Shown here piece by piece: positions 37,210 to 46,119 of a DNA stretch of 64,000 bases. The translations under genes were made by a program, and so were the position numbers. Below the pieces are notes generated by a model, which had not been told where the DNA came from, searched no databases, and worked only from the letters and a program-made list of their open reading frames with translations. The DNA is from Amphibacillus xylanus NBRC 15112 (lineage in GTDB: Bacteria > Bacillota > Bacilli > Bacillales > Amphibacillaceae): the NCBI RefSeq assembly GCF_000307165.1, contig NC_018704.1:558001-622000 (forward strand). Reading direction: 5' to 3'. How positions within the stretch are numbered: position 1 is the stretch's first letter; each line of letters opens with the position of its first letter.

Positions 37210-37220
37210 ATCTTAGTATG

Positions 37221-37345
37221 TTTCCGCGGGCACGGCTTCAGCTAACTAAGGCAAGCAAAGAGCGCTTGCCTTAGTGGATCTTCAGCTCGTGCTATTCCCG
37301 CAGGAGTCTCGTGTATTTCACCTGCTGTTTTTCACTTCTAAAATA
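37221..37345 (+). repeat. Dispersed hairpin repeat, right part (copy A)
   Basis: Continues copy A after the IS110 element. The healed repeat is a long imperfect hairpin: GCAGGTGAAATACAC and GCGGGCACG on the left pair with CGTG, CCCGC and GTGTATTTCACCTGC on the right, with an inner AAGGCAAGC/GCTTGCCTT stem. Similar GC-rich hairpin repeats are common between genes in Bacillaceae genomes. Confidence 0.8.
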
Positions 37346-37570
37346 ATTGGCTGCTTCATATCGTGTTTCTTTTTGCATTTTTTTCTCGAATTTGTTTCTA
37401 TTGCTTTAAACTTGAAGTGAATCATCATTCGTTTCTTGAAATTATAAAAATTACGATAACCGTATTTGACTTTGCATAGTACCTTGATCTAGTTGTTAAT
37501 CCCTTCAATTCGAACTATGACAATTCTTCTCAACAATTGGCGTCTTAGCTGTAAAGCTACATCGACAAGA
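37346..37570 (-). pseudogene. ISL3-type transposase C-terminal remnant
   Basis: On the minus strand the frame reads RRQLLRRIVIVRIEGINN-stop-IKVLCKVKYGYRNFYNFKKRMM and on to the end of the gene near the hairpin repeat. EGINNKIK...GYRNFYNF is the C-terminal signature of ISL3-family transposases. A TAG replaces the usual Lys codon and the rest of the element is missing. Confidence 0.65.
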
Positions 37571-37628
37571 ACGACAGAAAAAACGTTAGTGAGTTTTAAT
37601 CTCACCAATGCTATATATTGTTCAAATA

Positions 37629-37664
37629 AAAAATCACCCAATGATCATCATTGGGTGATTTTTG
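37629..37664. terminator. Bidirectional terminator
   Basis: AAAAATCACCCAATGAT and ATCATTGGGTGATTTTT form a near-perfect hairpin with T runs both ways. It ends the OFA transporter gene on the minus strand. Confidence 0.88.
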
Positions 37665-37689
37665 TTGCTGTGGGCTTATAATATAAAAA

Positions 37690-38937
37690 TTAACTTACTT
37701 TTTTGTGAGATGCTGTGCTGATTGACTTAATGCTACGTTTCATTAAAATTGATACGACAAAGGCAACAGCAAGCAATCCAGCAAAAATATAAAATGCTGC
37801 ATTATAGCTGCCTGTTGTATCATTAATGAATGCAACAAGTAATGGTCCAAATACTCCAGCACACGACCATGATGTTAGTAATAATCCGTGAATGGCTCCA
37901 AGTTCGACTGTACCAAACAGATCACTGATAAATGCAGGGAGTAGTGCAAAGCCACCACCATACATAGAGATAACAATGAATAATAATATTTGTAGCAACA
38001 ACGCATTCGTCACATTAGGAAGTGTCAGCATTAGCACGATCTGAACACTAAAAAACATCAGGAATACGTTACTACGTCCCAGAAAATCAGAAAATGCAGA
38101 CCAACCAATTCGGCCTCCACCATTAAATAACCCCATTATCCCAACCATTGTAGCTGCTGCAGTTGCAGATAAGCCAACTTTTGATTGAGCAAAAGGTGAG
38201 GCTGCGGAAATTAACATAATTCCGTTTGAAATATTAATAAACATCATTACCCATAACAACCAAAATCGACTTGTTCGGATTGCCTCACTAGCCTTAAGTT
38301 GCTGTAAGCTAGGTTGAACAAGGTCAGGCTTTTTCGTCTTTGTCACGGTTTTATTAGCTGGCATCCAATTTTCCGGTGGTCTAACAATATATAATCCACC
38401 ACTAAACATTAAGGTGAAGTAAATTGCAGCCAAAATAAAAAACGTATTGGATAATCCAACCGTTTCAATTAACCCGGTTATAATAGGAGCACCAATTAAA
38501 GATCCCGCTCCAAATCCCATAACAGCCATTCCAGTAGCTAAACCACGCCTATCTGGGAACCATTTTACGAGAGTGGATACCGGAGCAATGTAGCCTAAAC
38601 CTAGACCCATTCCGCCAATAACGCCGTAGCCAAGATAAAATAAAAACAATGATTCTGTTGCTAGTGAAATTCCGGTGATCAGTTGTCCAGAGCCAAATAA
38701 AATAGCCGCGATAATCGCAGACTTTTTCGGACCCCATTTTTCCACTGACTTACCAAATAGAGCAGCAGAAGTACCTAATAACGCAATTGCAATAGTAAAT
38801 GCAACTGTAACTGTTTTGTCGCTCCACCCGATTTGTTCTAAGATTGGATTTTTAAGAACACTATAAGAATATACAGATCCAATTGACAGGTGGATGGCAA
38901 TAGCAGACAGTGCTATAAGCCAACGATTCTTTTTCAT
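37690..38937 (-). CDS. MFS transporter, oxalate/formate antiporter (OFA) family
   Basis: 415 residues, twelve membrane helices. The N-terminal MFS motif, the fourth-helix GGMGLGLGYIAPVSTLVKWFPDRRG and the mid-protein DFLGRSNVF region place it in the OFA family. Members exchange small carboxylates such as oxalate/formate or take up related acids; the substrate here is not known. GGAGGTCATA precedes the ATG. Monocistronic. Confidence 0.88.
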   Translation of the reverse strand: MKKNRWLIALSAIAIHLSIGSVYSYSVLKNPILEQIGWSDKTVTVAFTIAIALLGTSAALFGKSVEKWGPKKSAIIAAILFGSGQLITGISLATESLFLFYLGYGVIGGMGLGLGYIAPVSTLVKWFPDRRGLATGMAVMGFGAGSLIGAPIITGLIETVGLSNTFFILAAIYFTLMFSGGLYIVRPPENWMPANKTVTKTKKPDLVQPSLQQLKASEAIRTSRFWLLWVMMFINISNGIMLISAASPFAQSKVGLSATAAATMVGIMGLFNGGGRIGWSAFSDFLGRSNVFLMFFSVQIVLMLTLPNVTNALLLQILLFIVISMYGGGFALLPAFISDLFGTVELGAIHGLLLTSWSCAGVFGPLLVAFINDTTGSYNAAFYIFAGLLAVAFVVSILMKRSIKSISTASHKKVS

Positions 38938-38976
38938 TATGACCTCCGAATAATTACACCCACATGCAATGTATCT

Positions 38977-38985
38977 ATTATAGCA
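38977..38985 (-). promoter_or_regulatory. Extended -10 promoter of the OFA transporter
   Basis: On the minus strand TGCTATAAT forms an extended -10 box about 40 bases before the start codon; no good -35 box is at the usual distance. Confidence 0.5.
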
Positions 38986-39115
38986 GATTTAACGGAGGAA
39001 TGAGTGAACGATTTGTGAACTAGCGCACTTTAAATTAAAAAAATGTCTAGTTTCTGAGATTTGAAAATCTGTTGGCTTTTCTCTCTGTATTAAAATGGGA
39101 AGTTTACTAGATTTA

Positions 39116-39628
39116 TTATGATTCTAGCTCTGAGTACTCAATTGTAAGGATTTCTTGAGTCCAAATTTCCATTAAGCTAATTTGCCACGTCTTATTTTGT
39201 GAATTATAGCGTGTCTCATGTACGGCAAATAGTTCGCTCGGTTTACTGTTAAGTTGTGATAAAACTTTATTTAGTACTTCAGATTCACTAAATTTTGCTC
39301 CATTAGGGGAAATGTCTTCTATAATCGTATATTCAACTATAGTAGAACGGCTTGGATACGAGTCTTGAATCTCATCATACCAAATATTCACTTTATCACC
39401 ATAACTTAGATCGTGTGGCGGGTTAGAAAACCAAACCATGTCATAGTAATTAGATACTCCGCCATTTTTACTTAAATCTACTGGTGTTTCGCTAGCGATT
39501 AAAATATTATTTTCAGCAATCTCAACAACATAACCAGTAAGATCTGGATCACGATCTAAACCGCGTTGACAACCAAATAAACTGACAACTAATAATAGGA
39601 TAAAGGTTGAATAAATAATTCGGCGCAA
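39116..39628 (-). CDS. Lipoprotein of the DUF3221/YobA-like type
   Basis: About 170 residues. A signal peptide RRIIYSTFILLLVVSLFGC ends in a lipobox, so it is anchored on the outer face of the membrane. The following ~75 residues (GYVVEIAENNILIASETP ... YGDKVNIWYDEIQDSYP) form a small OB-like domain seen in DUF3221 proteins, then a PepSY-like tail (SESEVLNKVLSQLNSKPS ... NKTWQISLMEI). The TTG at 39628 is best spaced from AAAAGGGA; the ATG at 39637 touches it. Function unknown. Confidence 0.7.
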   Translation of the reverse strand: MRRIIYSTFILLLVVSLFGCQRGLDRDPDLTGYVVEIAENNILIASETPVDLSKNGGVSNYYDMVWFSNPPHDLSYGDKVNIWYDEIQDSYPSRSTIVEYTIIEDISPNGAKFSESEVLNKVLSQLNSKPSELFAVHETRYNSQNKTWQISLMEIWTQEILTIEYSELES

Positions 39629-39815
39629 TATACTCATCCCTTTTTTATGTTCTTTACTATACAGACGATTAACAAAGAAAAAAGTTACAAACATTGACAA
39701 CTAATCTTGTTAAATTTAAACTTGAAAGAGAACCAATTTTATCTAATCTCGTATCAATTATTTACATGATTTATGTGAATGAATTTCATAATGACTTAAT
39801 TGGCTATAAAACACG
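39629..39815. other. Intergenic leader, no gene
   Basis: AT-rich sequence upstream of the lipoprotein gene. The longer open frame reaching 39700 has no ribosome site. Nothing else seen. Confidence 0.4.
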
Positions 39816-40055
39816 AACAATTGGGTTACAGGTGACGCGGTGATTTCCACTCTAGGCGGACGCTTTCGGGCCTACAGGATGTAGGTCATGCAAGCGTCGT
39901 CACACGACGTGACGGTTTTAGCTTGCCTTCGTTAAACTCAGCTAATTGATAAAAGCTTTCCAAGCTTTTATCACTGGATCTTCGGACACGATTGTTCCCA
40001 CTGGAGTCGTCGCCTGCCGTTCTAATCATTTGATTAGGCTTCTTTATTTACGTAT
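39816..40055. repeat. Second type of GC-rich hairpin repeat
   Basis: A ~240-base non-coding stretch far richer in GC than its surroundings, made of nested inverted repeats: CAGGTGACG...GTCGCCTG at the edges, CCTACAGGATGTAGG, a CGTCGT/ACGACG pair, and GATAAAAGCTT/AAGCTTTTATC. The layout resembles copy A (arms, inner stem, GGATCTTCGG) but the sequence differs. Probably another Bacillaceae REP-like element. Confidence 0.65.
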
Positions 40056-40163
40056 GATATTGCATTTTCATTTGTAATTGTTCGTGTTCTTAACTAGATT
40101 TTTGTATTATGAAATAGACTCATATAATTAAATAAATATGAAATTTAAAAGGAGATCAGACAG

Positions 40164-41060
40164 ATGGATAATATATTTTCAAGGCCTAAACAGTTTGGTG
40201 AGATTCTAGATTTAACGTTTCGTATTATTAAGGATCACTTTGGTAAGTTATTTTTATTACTATTAGCTTTTAATAGTCCTGTGATCATTACGCAGCTAAT
40301 TGTACAGATTATGTCTGGAAGAGGATTAATTCGTGATGTTGCTGAAGGTGAGAATTTTATTGAGCAATTTATTAACACGTATGCAGTCACTGACGTAGAA
40401 TTATTTGACCAAACTGAAATAACTGGTAATCTAATTATTTTGCTTATTAGTCTGTTTATTTATCCGCTTGCAACAGCAACAGTATATTTAATAGTTAAAA
40501 AGATTAAAAATAGCCAAGATTATGAGCTCAAGGAAATTGTCCAACAATCATTTACGCGGTTTTGGCCATTATTAGGTAGTTATATTTTATTTGGTCTTAT
40601 CACATTTTTTGTCTTTGTTATCCCTATAGGCATTGGAGTCGGACTAATTGTTTATAGCTTTACAGCAGGAAGTATTTTAGTAGGTTTATTAATGATTTTA
40701 GTATTATTAGGCGCGCTATTAGGATGCTTGCTATTAATTACTAGATGGAGTTTCTATTTACCGATTAGTTTATTTGATCGGGCACCTGGATTATCAGAGA
40801 GCTTTCAATTAACTAAAGGTCGCACTTGGATGACGTTCGGTCTTTATATTACATTATTTTTAATTACAACATTTATTAGCTCTGCGGTTGAGGTCCTATC
40901 AATCTTCTTAGGATTAAGTATTTTGTATTCATTAATTATTAGTATAGTCGGTGTTTTTACATCAATGATTTTTGCGGTGGGCACAGCAGTCATTTACTTT
41001 GATTTAAAGGTACGTCAGTCTGGTAATGATTTAAAACAAATGATCGATCAATATCAGTGA
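40164..41060 (+). CDS. Multi-helix membrane protein (GPDP-membrane-domain-like)
   Basis: 298 residues with about six membrane helices; the start PKQFGEILDLTFRIIKDHF and the end RWSFYLPISLFDRAPGLSESFQLTKGRTWMTFGLYI match a family of bacterial membrane proteins related to the membrane domain of glycerophosphodiester phosphodiesterases. GGAGAT precedes the ATG. It is the first gene of a same-strand run with the DUF4129, DUF4350, MoxR and DUF58 genes. Confidence 0.7.
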   Translation: MDNIFSRPKQFGEILDLTFRIIKDHFGKLFLLLLAFNSPVIITQLIVQIMSGRGLIRDVAEGENFIEQFINTYAVTDVELFDQTEITGNLIILLISLFIYPLATATVYLIVKKIKNSQDYELKEIVQQSFTRFWPLLGSYILFGLITFFVFVIPIGIGVGLIVYSFTAGSILVGLLMILVLLGALLGCLLLITRWSFYLPISLFDRAPGLSESFQLTKGRTWMTFGLYITLFLITTFISSAVEVLSIFLGLSILYSLIISIVGVFTSMIFAVGTAVIYFDLKVRQSGNDLKQMIDQYQ

Positions 41061-41094
41061 AAATAATTAATCCAGTAAGTTAGGTGGGAAATCA

Positions 41095-41718
41095 ATGACT
41101 CAAGTTGAAACTTGGCATTCTACTCTGGAAAAAATATTGAATAGTAAAGAATATCAAGCTTATTATCAAGATAACCGAAATATTCTGCAGCGGATTTGGG
41201 ACTATATTAAGGAATGGGTATTAGAGCTGATAAATAAATGGTTTGATGGCTTAACACCTTCTAGTTCAGTTGGTGACTTAATTGTTGCAGTTATATTAAT
41301 TGTGCTGATGTTGGTCGTTGTATGTTTAGCAATCTATTTAATTAGAAATTTTCATAGAAGCAAGCAGTTGAAACGTCATCAACCATTAAAGGAAATCACA
41401 ATAAACGGTGTCTCGATTTTGGAATATCAAAATTTACTTGAAGAAGCAGAATTAAAGCATAATTATCAAGCATCTGTTAGGTTTCAATTTTTAATTTTAT
41501 TATATGAATTGGATCAGATGCAATGGTTAAAAGTAGAACGTTGGAAAACAAATTGGGACTATTATCAAGAGATTAAAAGTATGAGCAGAGAAAAAGCAGA
41601 ACAATTTTATCAACTAGCTATTTACTTTGAAGCAACAACTTATGGTAATCGGCAAGTTGACAATGCGGCTTATGAGAAATATGTAAAGCAAGTTCAGGCT
41701 TTTAAACAGGAGGAATAA
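41095..41718 (+). CDS. DUF4129-domain membrane protein
   Basis: 207 residues: an N-terminal amphipathic region, one membrane helix (about residues 60-85), then the cytoplasmic DUF4129 domain (HNYQASVRFQFLILLYELDQ ... RKTNWDYYQEI). In related clusters it sits beside MoxR ATPases. Start behind GGTGGG. Its stop is one base from the next start, so translation is probably coupled. Confidence 0.75.
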   Translation: MTQVETWHSTLEKILNSKEYQAYYQDNRNILQRIWDYIKEWVLELINKWFDGLTPSSSVGDLIVAVILIVLMLVVVCLAIYLIRNFHRSKQLKRHQPLKEITINGVSILEYQNLLEEAELKHNYQASVRFQFLILLYELDQMQWLKVERWKTNWDYYQEIKSMSREKAEQFYQLAIYFEATTYGNRQVDNAAYEKYVKQVQAFKQEE

Positions 41719-41719
41719 G

Positions 41720-42850
41720 ATGATTAAGCAATTTATCAGCGAGAAAAAATCAATTTTATTATTCCTAAGTCTAATAGGTCTATTAATCATAGCAAGCTTT
41801 TATTTAGCAGAGCCAGCATTAGAAGAATATCCGGCGTATCGTGTAGATTCCCCTGCACCAGATGGTACAAAAGCGTTTTATCAATCTTTAGAAACGTTAA
41901 GTGTTCCAGTAGAGCGATTTACTAAACATCCAAATCAATTAAAAGTTGATGGCGATATCGCACTGTTTTTGTTTGGTCCGCCATTATTGATGGAACAACA
42001 TTTGATTGATCACTATTTAAATTTTGTGGATCGTGGTGGTACAATTTTTATCGTGGCGGATCAACATACTGAACTCTTTCCGTTCAACATAGAGCCAGTG
42101 AGTTTATTAGATGAGTCAGGCTCGATTAATGTGGATGGTGAGCTTTATCAGGCTGAATTAAATTCGTGGATTAGGTTAAGCCCTAGCGCAGATGATCAGA
42201 TTTTAATTACTGATGATTATGGTGTCATTGCGCTGAGTAAGTCATTTGGCTCAGGGGAAATCATTCAGATGATTGAACCTAGTTGGTTTACAAATGAATT
42301 GATTTTAGCCGAGGATCATTTAGAAATTATCGCAAGTGTATTAAGTGATAAAGATTTTGATCGGCTTTATTTTGAAACATATCATTACTTAACAGGTACT
42401 AAACTAACTGTTTTAGATATTACACCAGATCCCATTCTCTTGTTAGGTATGATTTTAATAACATTAGTAGTGATGTATTTATGGCTTAAAGGTAAGCGAT
42501 TTGGACCTGCACTAAGTCTACGTGAACAAGAGGTTAGATTTGGAGATGAACGGATTCGAGCATTAGCTAATTGGCAAATTAAAGGGCGCAATTTCCATGA
42601 AGCACTCATGACTCAGGTAAATTTTTTAAAGTTGACGATTTTTGAACGAGTAGGTATACCGACTTCAACTGATATGAGCGATTATCAACAGGTTTTACAA
42701 CGGTTATTAGTTGATTATACCGATAAATCAATCAAAGAATTTATTGACCAATTAGAGGCTGTACTTGATTCAGGTCATGTTAATAAACAGGAATTTCTAG
42801 AATGGACGAAACGAATTGACCAGATTCAAAGAAGGGTGGAAGCAAAATGA
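41720..42850 (+). CDS. DUF4350-domain membrane protein
   Basis: 376 residues: one membrane helix near the N-terminus, an extracytoplasmic GATase1-like DUF4350 domain (YRVDSPAPDGTKAFYQSLE ... DRGGTIFIVADQH), a second helix near residue 245 and a cytoplasmic tail. GGAGG precedes the ATG and the stop overlaps the moxR start (ATGA). It belongs to the same envelope cluster; its biochemical role is unknown. Confidence 0.78.
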   Translation: MIKQFISEKKSILLFLSLIGLLIIASFYLAEPALEEYPAYRVDSPAPDGTKAFYQSLETLSVPVERFTKHPNQLKVDGDIALFLFGPPLLMEQHLIDHYLNFVDRGGTIFIVADQHTELFPFNIEPVSLLDESGSINVDGELYQAELNSWIRLSPSADDQILITDDYGVIALSKSFGSGEIIQMIEPSWFTNELILAEDHLEIIASVLSDKDFDRLYFETYHYLTGTKLTVLDITPDPILLLGMILITLVVMYLWLKGKRFGPALSLREQEVRFGDERIRALANWQIKGRNFHEALMTQVNFLKLTIFERVGIPTSTDMSDYQQVLQRLLVDYTDKSIKEFIDQLEAVLDSGHVNKQEFLEWTKRIDQIQRRVEAK

Positions 42851-43776
42851 GAGCAGAATTAACTTCATTAATGGAGCAATATCAAGAGAGAATAATCGGA
42901 CAAGATGAAAACTTAACCTACTTATTAACGGTTTTGTTAGCTGATGGTCATGTTTTAATTGAAGGTGTCCCGGGAACTGGTAAAACAAAGATGGTAAAAA
43001 CGTTAGCAACATTAGTTGGTGGAAAATTTAATCGCATTCAGTTTACACCGGATTTATTACCGAGTGATATTACGGGTAGTAAAATTTTTAATATGAAAGA
43101 AAGTCAATTTGAAACATTAAAAGGACCTGTGTTCACAAATGTTTTACTCGCAGATGAAATTAACCGAACGCCAGCAAAGACACAGGCTGCACTTTTGGAA
43201 GCGATGGAGGAAAAGCAAGTCACCATTCAAGGTGAAACATTTTTATTACCAGATTTGTTTTTTGTTGCAGCGACTCAAAACCCAATTGAATATGAGGGAA
43301 CTTATCCACTTCCAGAAGCACAGCAAGACCGATTTATGATGAAGCTAATCGTTGATTTCCCTAACCTAGAGGCAGAAACTCAAGTATTAACGAATGTGAT
43401 AAATGAAGCAAAAACAGGACAGATGCCCGTTTCACTATTAACTGAAGCAAGTTTAAGTCAAGTTAAGAAAGATGTTAAGGGTGTAGAGATTAAGGATTCA
43501 GTCAAACAATATATAGTAGAAATCATCCGTAAAACGAGAGAACAGGAAGCTGTTCAATATGGTGCAAGTACACGTGCTGCTATTGCTATTGCGAAAACAG
43601 CACAAGCATGGGCTTATTTAGCTGGTCGAGACTATGTGACACCAGATGATGTAAAACAGGTTGTTCGTCCTTGCTTACGCCATCGAATTCTATTATCTCC
43701 TTATGCAGAAGTGGAGGGAACAGACGTTGACAATATCATTGCGTCAATTGTGGGCACGATTCCTGTTCCAAGATAG
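42847..43776 (+). CDS. MoxR-family AAA+ ATPase
   Basis: 309 residues. Walker A GVPGTGKTKM, Walker B LLADEINRTPAKTQAALLEAMEE, sensor 1 ATQNPIEYEGTYPLPEAQQDRF, and the C-terminal lid ending CLRHRILLSP. MoxR proteins work as chaperone-like ATPases with vWA/MIDAS partners, here the DUF58 protein encoded next. Overlaps the previous gene by 4 bases. Confidence 0.92.
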   Translation: MRAELTSLMEQYQERIIGQDENLTYLLTVLLADGHVLIEGVPGTGKTKMVKTLATLVGGKFNRIQFTPDLLPSDITGSKIFNMKESQFETLKGPVFTNVLLADEINRTPAKTQAALLEAMEEKQVTIQGETFLLPDLFFVAATQNPIEYEGTYPLPEAQQDRFMMKLIVDFPNLEAETQVLTNVINEAKTGQMPVSLLTEASLSQVKKDVKGVEIKDSVKQYIVEIIRKTREQEAVQYGASTRAAIAIAKTAQAWAYLAGRDYVTPDDVKQVVRPCLRHRILLSPYAEVEGTDVDNIIASIVGTIPVPR

Positions 43777-45085
43777 AGGCATTATTCCAACAAAACGATT
43801 AATCTATTTAATCTCAAGTTTAGGTCTTATTTTATTTGTGATTAGCTTTTTTCGGTTTAATTTAATTATTTTTGCTAGTGTCATAGTAAGTGTCCTACTT
43901 CTTAGTTTGTTAGATTTGTTATTTTCGCCAAATCGAAAACAACTTACGCTTGAAAGAAGTCTTCCCAAACAAGTCGAACGTCATCAAGAGGAGAGCTTGC
44001 GACTAATCATCACAAATAAAGGGGATAAACCAGCTCAGTTTATCTGGACAGATGATTTGCCGGAATCAATTTCAACAACCAGACCGACTTTGACGACAAT
44101 TGAAGCAAATCAGACGTTAACAATCGATCAGCCAGTTCAAGCAAATCAAAGAGGCTTATTTCCGATTAAGAATGTCTATCTTCGTTATCAAAGTTTATTT
44201 GGCTTATGGCAAAAACAAAGAATGTTTGTAATAGAAAATACGATTAAAGTTATTCCTAATCTATCAGAATCTCGTGATTACTTATCTAGTGCGCAGAAAT
44301 ATTTGCTTCATGAAGGGTCAAAGATTCGCAAGCAAGTGTCTGGATCGGGCGAATTTGCTAAAGTGCGTCAATATGTCGTTGGTGATGATCCACGAAAAAT
44401 AAACTGGCATCAATCAGCAAAATTAAATGAAATGATGGTAAATGAGTATGAGCCAGAGCATGGTAAACAAATTATCATTATGATTGATTGTGGCAGAATG
44501 ATGGGTGTCGAATTAGAAAAAGGTAACCGGCTAGAAAGAAGTATTGAAGCGGCCTTAACTGTTGCAACAGCAGCATTAGATCATGGTGATTATGTTTCTG
44601 TCGTTGCTTTTGCGAAGGATATTAATGTTTATGTTCCACCAGGGAAGGGCTTATCCCACCTGCAAACGATCTTACAAGCAATTTATTCGTTGAAAGTTGA
44701 AGCAACTGAATCAAATTATTTAGCTGCAGTTCAATTTATTCGAACTGAACAAACGAAGCGGAGTATGGTGATATTATTTAGTGATGTTAATCAATTTTTC
44801 TTAGATAAGCAAACTTTGTTCTTGATCAAGCAGTTGAAAAAAAGGCACTTATTTATTGGCATTGGCATCAAGGATGAGTGGAAGCAACGAAATATTGCTC
44901 TACAACCAAATTCTATTTATGAGGCGATGAGAAAAACTGTTGCACAGCAAATTGAGTTATCGAACCGTAGGGAAATGCTCAAGTGGAAAAACCTTGGCCT
45001 CGATTTAATCGAAGCCAAGGCTGATAATTTAGCTGTAACGACAGTATCGTATTATATTGATCAGTTAAACCGTGGTGTGCTTTAA
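43748..45085 (+). CDS. DUF58-domain protein (vWA-like)
   Basis: About 446 residues. Two N-terminal membrane helices (RLIYLISSLGLILFVISFF onward), then a beta-rich outer region, then the DUF58 signature SGSGEFAKVRQYVVGDDPRKINWHQSAK and a vWA-like fold with IIIMIDCGRMMG. The start is uncertain: no ATG lies near the MoxR stop, and the TTG at 43748 lacks a clear ribosome site, so translation is probably coupled to moxR. The longer frame from 43661 overlaps moxR by 116 bases and is unlikely. Confidence 0.78.
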   Translation: MWARFLFQDRGIIPTKRLIYLISSLGLILFVISFFRFNLIIFASVIVSVLLLSLLDLLFSPNRKQLTLERSLPKQVERHQEESLRLIITNKGDKPAQFIWTDDLPESISTTRPTLTTIEANQTLTIDQPVQANQRGLFPIKNVYLRYQSLFGLWQKQRMFVIENTIKVIPNLSESRDYLSSAQKYLLHEGSKIRKQVSGSGEFAKVRQYVVGDDPRKINWHQSAKLNEMMVNEYEPEHGKQIIIMIDCGRMMGVELEKGNRLERSIEAALTVATAALDHGDYVSVVAFAKDINVYVPPGKGLSHLQTILQAIYSLKVEATESNYLAAVQFIRTEQTKRSMVILFSDVNQFFLDKQTLFLIKQLKKRHLFIGIGIKDEWKQRNIALQPNSIYEAMRKTVAQQIELSNRREMLKWKNLGLDLIEAKADNLAVTTVSYYIDQLNRGVL

Positions 45086-46036
45086 TTGACGGAAGCGTCC
45101 ATATAGTAAATAGCCGACAAAAGCAACTAAGGTAATTACAGCAACTAAATATTTTGTTTCTAGTGAAAGGTCCGCTGGGGTGATAAAGCCTTCAATAATG
45201 CCAGCTATAACAAATAGTGGTATCGTTCCGAGCAATAGTTGAACAGATCTCATTGCGTAAATTTTCAACTGAACAGAACGCTTTAATTTTCCTGGTACTA
45301 ACAGCTTATAGCCCATCAACAGTCCAGCACCGCCAGCGATAAAGATGGCTAATAATTCAATGACACCATGAGGGACAATATAGGCCCAAAAGATATAAGA
45401 ACTACGAGCATGCCAAAAGACGCCAGCAAGAGCACCAACCAATAGGCCGTTATAGATCATCACATAGACTGTTAAAAGACCACATGTTATCCCACCAGCA
45501 AATGCTAGGATAGCAACTTTAATGTTATTCGTCATAATTGCGACAGACATCGTTGCACCATCAATTTGATTTGCCTGTGCATTAGAGGCTAATTCCTCTG
45601 GATTTACAATTGTTGCAAACATGTCTGGAAGTAAAATATCTAAATTCAGTGGATCTTGAATGACAATAATAAAACCGACTAAACCACCGATTATGAATAG
45701 TAGCGCAGCAATTAAAATAGCACGCCATTGTTCAAGAAATAAGCCAACAAATTTTTCAAATAAGAAGGTTCTTAATTGCTTCCATGATGAGTTTTCTGTT
45801 TGATAAATTATATTATGTGCCTGACTAACGAGTTGATTTAAATGAACGGTCACGCTAGAGTCAGGGAAAAAGGTTTGGCTATAGGATAGATTTTGAGCTG
45901 TTTTTTGATACAGATGATCAAATTTTTCTATATTTTGATTCGTTGGTTTTGCTCGATTTTTATTAAATAGGTTGATCATCTGCTCAAGCTGTTGCCAGTC
46001 TTTACGGTTTTGTTGAATAAATGTTTTTAAATTCAT
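45065..46036 (-). CDS. SpoIIM/DUF95-family membrane protein
   Basis: 323 residues from the ATG at 46036, behind AAGGTGG. A helical cytoplasmic N-terminal half is followed by about five to six membrane helices with the family pattern NNIKVAILAFAGGITCGLLTVYVMIYNGLLVGALAG and IVPHGVIELLAIFIAGGAGL. Such proteins, related to the sporulation protein SpoIIM, are common beside MoxR/DUF58/RDD genes even in non-sporulation contexts. Tail-to-tail overlap of 21 bases with the DUF58 gene. Confidence 0.85.
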   Translation of the reverse strand: MNLKTFIQQNRKDWQQLEQMINLFNKNRAKPTNQNIEKFDHLYQKTAQNLSYSQTFFPDSSVTVHLNQLVSQAHNIIYQTENSSWKQLRTFLFEKFVGLFLEQWRAILIAALLFIIGGLVGFIIVIQDPLNLDILLPDMFATIVNPEELASNAQANQIDGATMSVAIMTNNIKVAILAFAGGITCGLLTVYVMIYNGLLVGALAGVFWHARSSYIFWAYIVPHGVIELLAIFIAGGAGLLMGYKLLVPGKLKRSVQLKIYAMRSVQLLLGTIPLFVIAGIIEGFITPADLSLETKYLVAVITLVAFVGYLLYGRFRQLKHTTV

Positions 46037-46119
46037 CGATTGAACCACCTTCTGCTTGCAAATTATGGTTATCAACAGTATACCATTTTTTAGAGTGATT
46101 AATAGAGAGGAATTAAAAT

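Larger units (their letters stand above)
35603..37220 (-). mobile_element. IS110-family element inserted in a dispersed repeat
   Basis: The boundaries follow from the interrupted repeat: CACTCGCTTTC stops at 35606 and TTTCCGCGGGC resumes at 37221, so TTTC occurs at both junctions and the period is 1618 bp. There are no terminal inverted repeats, as expected for IS110. The DEDD transposase gene is on the minus strand with a ~240-base non-coding 5' end (36981-37220) and a ~150-base 3' end that contains a perfect palindrome and a second hairpin. Confidence 0.85.

Noticed and set aside
37493-37681. 62-residue plus-strand frame
   Set aside because: It is antisense to the ISL3 remnant and runs through a terminator hairpin.
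43661-43747. 5' extension of the DUF58 gene
   Set aside because: It would overlap moxR by over 100 bases and has no start signal; the encoded residues do not resemble the family N-terminus.
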